The notes under the pieces: generated by a model
Seen by the model: only the letters and a program-made list of their open reading frames with translations
Told to the model about the DNA's origin: nothing
Databases searched by the model: none
Position numbers and translations under genes: made by a program
Shown here: piece after piece, positions 61,312 to 64,000 of the stretch
Numbering within the stretch: the first letter of the stretch is position 1
Layout: each line of letters opens with the position of its first letter
Assembly (NCBI RefSeq): GCF_004116335.1
Contig: NZ_PDKN01000011.1
Coordinates: forward strand, 32,222-96,221
DNA: 64,000 nucleotides
Direction of reading: 5' to 3'
From: Candidatus Marinarcus aquaticus
Lineage (GTDB): Bacteria > Campylobacterota > Campylobacteria > Campylobacterales > Arcobacteraceae

Positions 61312-63693
61312 TTAAACCTTTCTTATTTCTACGTTGGTTTCATGCATGGCAGCTGCACCATAGACAGGCTCCATGAAATCTTCGATGATGGCATTATCAT
61401 TTCCACCATTTTTATATGCCCAATTTAACTCTGAACTCTCTTGCCCAAATCCGTGTATAAAAAAGAGATTATCAGGAGCAATTTTTTCTGTGGGATAAGC
61501 TCTTAAGGAAGTTTTTCCAATTTTCGAGCTCACTTCAATGATGTCCCCAAAAGCAATATTTTTTTCTGCTGCCACATGTTTGTTTATCCAAAGGTAGTTT
61601 TGATACATTAAATCTTTGAGCATGGCATTATTGGCTGTACTTGTTTGTGTATATTGAGCGTGTCTTCCCGTCATGAGTCTGAATTGATTTTTAGGGATGC
61701 TATACATATACTCATCTCTCCACATTGGCATGGAATCTATGCCTTTTTTGGTAAATGACTCAATATTACACTCCACTTTTTTTGAAGGAGTCACAGGTTT
61801 TCCACCATTAACACTGTAGCTTTTGGCAGCTTCTGGATAATATTCAAACTCATTTTCAGATAACTGTTTGAAATATTCATCCATTTTGGGATAATAGACC
61901 CCTTGAGTTTTTAATTTTTCTGCTGCATCAGGATAGTCGCTTACTGTGTATTCATTGATTTGCTCTTGAGAAAACATAAAAGGTTTGGTTAAATCAAACT
62001 CTTCATAGACCTCTTTTTCGCTTGATGATGCAATTTCACTTTGAACCTCTTCATCATATTTTTTTGTAATTTCAAAAAGAGGTTTGGATATTTTATTGGT
62101 CAACGCTCGCATAATTTCAATGACAGGTTTACTCTCATACATAGGGTCGATTACTTTATTTCGTTGTGCAATGGCAGGTTCAACACCGCCAAATGTTTTT
62201 ACAGGATCGGTTCTTTCAAGATAAGTACACTCAGGCAAGACAACATCTGCATACATAACGGTATCACTTGGCATGGTATCTATACAGACAACTAACTCCA
62301 TTTTTTTAAGCATTTGAGCTGTTTTTGCTGTGTTGGGCATGTTCATCATGGGATTGTGTTTATAACAAAACATCCCACGAACTTTATACGGTTGAGTTTC
62401 TTCTAAAAAGTTGTTTCTCCAACTTATCCAAGAACCTCCACCACTGACAATGGCACAACTGTCATAGCCGATGTGTTGATTGTTCATGACGACTGCTCTT
62501 GCTTTCGCATTATCATACATGGGAATAATCTCTTCATGATCTTTGAGTTTAAATTGCTTCCCAAAAACGAGACCTCCTTTACAATCAATTCCTCCTCCTA
62601 AAGCTTGGAAGATGGCCATTGCACGTCTGAGTTGAAAATCATTTTTAGAAAAGGTACTTCGTCGTCCTGGGTAGTAGATGGCTTTGGGTGCATTTGCCAT
62701 AAATTCTCTTGCAATTTCATATATCTCTTTGGCTTTTATGCCTGTGATTTTTTCTGCCCACTCTGGTGTATAGTTCTCTTTTAAAATCATTGCACTGTAC
62801 TCTTCAAAACCATTGAAGTTTTCAGCCACATAGGTTTTGTTGTATAACTCTTCTGTTAATGTAACATAGGTCAAAGCCAAAACAAATGCCAAATCTGTTC
62901 CAGGTTTTATGGCCAACCATTTATCCGATTTTGCTGCAGTGTTTGTAAAACGAGGATCGACACAAATGAGTTTTGCACTGTTTTTTTTGGCTTTAACTTT
63001 TTTAACAAAATCCATGGTATCTGGAGTCACAAATGCTTCCGCCCGATTTGCCCCCGCCATGATAATGTATTGGGCATTTTCAAGGTCGGCTTGTGGATAC
63101 GTTCCAAGCGTCACTCCGTAAGCCGATGCCACTGTTTGCAAACAAATAGAAGAGTGATTGAGCCAATTTGATGAACCAAAACCATCATAAAAGGTTTTAA
63201 AGGTATGTTCCGCCATTCCTTCACCGGCACAAAACATAAAGCTGGAACGATTGTCTTGCTCTTCATCTAAAATTTTTACCGTTTTTTCTTTGATATATTC
63301 AAACGCTTCATCCCACGAGACTCGTTTGAATTTACCTTCGCCTTTCTCTCCTACTCTGATCATGGGGTATTTAAGTCTGTCGGGGTCATACAGGGCTTGT
63401 ATTCCTGCATTTCCTCTGGCACACAGCATATTACGGGATTTAGGGAAAAGTGGATTTGGATCAAGTTTGGTAATAATATTGTTTTCGACTCTGGCAATCA
63501 AAGCACATTTGTTTACACACATTTCACAAAGCGTAGATACTGTTCGTGCTTGAGTTGTATTTGTTTTTGTAGTGGTTTTTATTTTGCCTTTTTTCTCTTC
63601 ATTTGAAAAAAGGTTGGTTGAGGCCATGCCACCAATGACACTCAGTGCGATACTCCCTTGGAGAAACTTTCTACGGGAAACCTCTGTGCTCAT
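61312..63693 (-). CDS. psrA: Molybdenum catalytic subunit of a polysulfide/thiosulfate-type reductase
   Basis: 793 residues from ATG 63693 (after AAAGGATG). The Tat signal SRRKFLQGSIALSVIGG lies at 6-22. The [4Fe-4S] site CEMCVNKC has cysteines 56, 59 and 63 plus Cys91 in CARGNAG. The molybdenum ligand is Cys184 in SSICLQTV. Further motifs are FVTPDTMDFVKKVK, CYKHNPMMNMPN, TGRHAQYTQTSTANN and GFGQESSELNWAY. A cysteine ligand and PsrBC partners place it with PsrA/PhsA; polysulfide, thiosulfate and tetrathionate cannot be told apart by eye. Confidence 0.92.
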   Translation of the reverse strand: MSTEVSRRKFLQGSIALSVIGGMASTNLFSNEEKKGKIKTTTKTNTTQARTVSTLCEMCVNKCALIARVENNIITKLDPNPLFPKSRNMLCARGNAGIQALYDPDRLKYPMIRVGEKGEGKFKRVSWDEAFEYIKEKTVKILDEEQDNRSSFMFCAGEGMAEHTFKTFYDGFGSSNWLNHSSICLQTVASAYGVTLGTYPQADLENAQYIIMAGANRAEAFVTPDTMDFVKKVKAKKNSAKLICVDPRFTNTAAKSDKWLAIKPGTDLAFVLALTYVTLTEELYNKTYVAENFNGFEEYSAMILKENYTPEWAEKITGIKAKEIYEIAREFMANAPKAIYYPGRRSTFSKNDFQLRRAMAIFQALGGGIDCKGGLVFGKQFKLKDHEEIIPMYDNAKARAVVMNNQHIGYDSCAIVSGGGSWISWRNNFLEETQPYKVRGMFCYKHNPMMNMPNTAKTAQMLKKMELVVCIDTMPSDTVMYADVVLPECTYLERTDPVKTFGGVEPAIAQRNKVIDPMYESKPVIEIMRALTNKISKPLFEITKKYDEEVQSEIASSSEKEVYEEFDLTKPFMFSQEQINEYTVSDYPDAAEKLKTQGVYYPKMDEYFKQLSENEFEYYPEAAKSYSVNGGKPVTPSKKVECNIESFTKKGIDSMPMWRDEYMYSIPKNQFRLMTGRHAQYTQTSTANNAMLKDLMYQNYLWINKHVAAEKNIAFGDIIEVSSKIGKTSLRAYPTEKIAPDNLFFIHGFGQESSELNWAYKNGGNDNAIIEDFMEPVYGAAAMHETNVEIRKV

Positions 63694-63699
63694 GAACAT

Positions 63700-64000
63700 C
63701 CTTTTACATTAATAACACACTAAAAGTTATCTGATAATTTAATAATTACTTATATTAAATCATTAGGTAAATTAATAATGATAGTTGATTATATATATAA
63801 TATTTAATAATGATTTAACGACACTATAAAAAAGTAAAAACCTTTTTTTATAGGTGAAGTAACAGTTTCAATAATACAAGAGCACACCTTAACTCAAAAT
63901 AAATAATTAGTCTATAATATCGGTAAAATGGGACTTATAAAAGATATTATTTGTATTCATTTATGGCAACTTTAAGTATTTTTTAGAGATACTACAAAAA
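63700..64000. other. AT-rich upstream region of the psr operon, no gene seen
   Basis: About 300 bases with runs such as GATTATATATATAATATTTAA and a hairpin-like AAAAAAGTAAAAACCTTTTTTT, holding the psr promoter on the minus strand. A plus-strand TATAAT at 63914-63919 could start a gene beyond the window. No open frame of useful length is present. Confidence 0.5.

Noticed and set aside
63914..64000. A plus-strand gene starting near the window end
   Set aside because: All frames after the TATAAT close within about 20 codons, so no start can be supported inside the window.
1..64000. CRISPR arrays, rRNA genes or a prophage
   Set aside because: No regularly spaced repeats, no rRNA-like sequence and no block of phage structural genes was seen on reading through; the ORF6N gene alone is not enough for a prophage.

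Overview
The window is AT-rich bacterial DNA from a member of the Campylobacterota, most probably an Arcobacter-like genus. The evidence is the company of genes: BioV (the biotin esterase of this phylum), a monohaem cytochrome c paired with a TorA-type reductase, PsrABC, MutS2 with an Smr tail, histidine kinases of the NIAHQWRQPL type, and very low GC with T-rich promoters. No rRNA, CRISPR array or replication origin was seen. One tRNA (Glu, TTC) is present.

Bases 1-7100 hold the end of a Sua5/YrdC-type gene, a DUF234 ATPase, a 1346-residue RTX/Ig-repeat surface protein with an exact 306-bp internal tandem duplication, tRNA-Glu with an unusual C at position 37, a frameshifted and startless relic gene, a 46-residue small ORF and a lysine-rich histone H1-like gene behind a perfect consensus sigma-70 promoter. 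Bases 7196-17250 are a long co-directional, largely overlapping housekeeping run: aroB, a MscS channel, mtaB, an FtsH-like ATPase without its zinc site, bioV, mogA, a DASS transporter and mutS2. Two small unknown proteins and a DUF748/AsmA-like protein follow on the minus strand, then dapE.

Bases 22200-35780 are an accessory stretch of short unrelated genes: an ORF6N protein, a two-gene unit (a VPA1262-like/PLD-like protein plus an all-helical partner) that looks like a defence module, an HHH protein, a YjbR protein, a translationally coupled ABC-F/GNAT/kinase trio, AraC and LysE genes, a transglutaminase-GNAT fusion, and a MocR regulator divergent from an AhpD-like and a Nim-like gene.

Bases 35800-42940 form one respiratory unit: an OmpR-type response regulator, a periplasmic family-5 solute-binding protein, a histidine kinase, a monohaem cytochrome c and a Tat-exported TMAO/S-oxide reductase. 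Three C-rich boxes spaced exactly 11 bp lie in front of the cytochrome gene. I infer a ligand-sensing system that switches on TMAO-type respiration, with a NikA/OppA-type binding protein in the position that TorT has in E. coli.

Bases 42977-58516 are again accessory: an aldo/keto reductase and RidA under an AraC regulator, an IS256-family transposase whose only recognisable right end lies 1.9 kb beyond it (past PhzF-like and LysE-like genes), an electrophile-response-like locus with a twin NemR-like operator between a hydrolase and a TetR gene, two paralogous pairs of Crp-like regulator plus EamA exporter, a carboxyethylornithine-synthase-like gene and a DUF2179 gene broken by one in-frame stop. 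Bases 58580-63693, on the minus strand, encode a PsrABC-type molybdenum sulfur-compound reductase followed by two haem proteins. MogA in the housekeeping run would supply the molybdenum cofactor for both TorA and PsrA.
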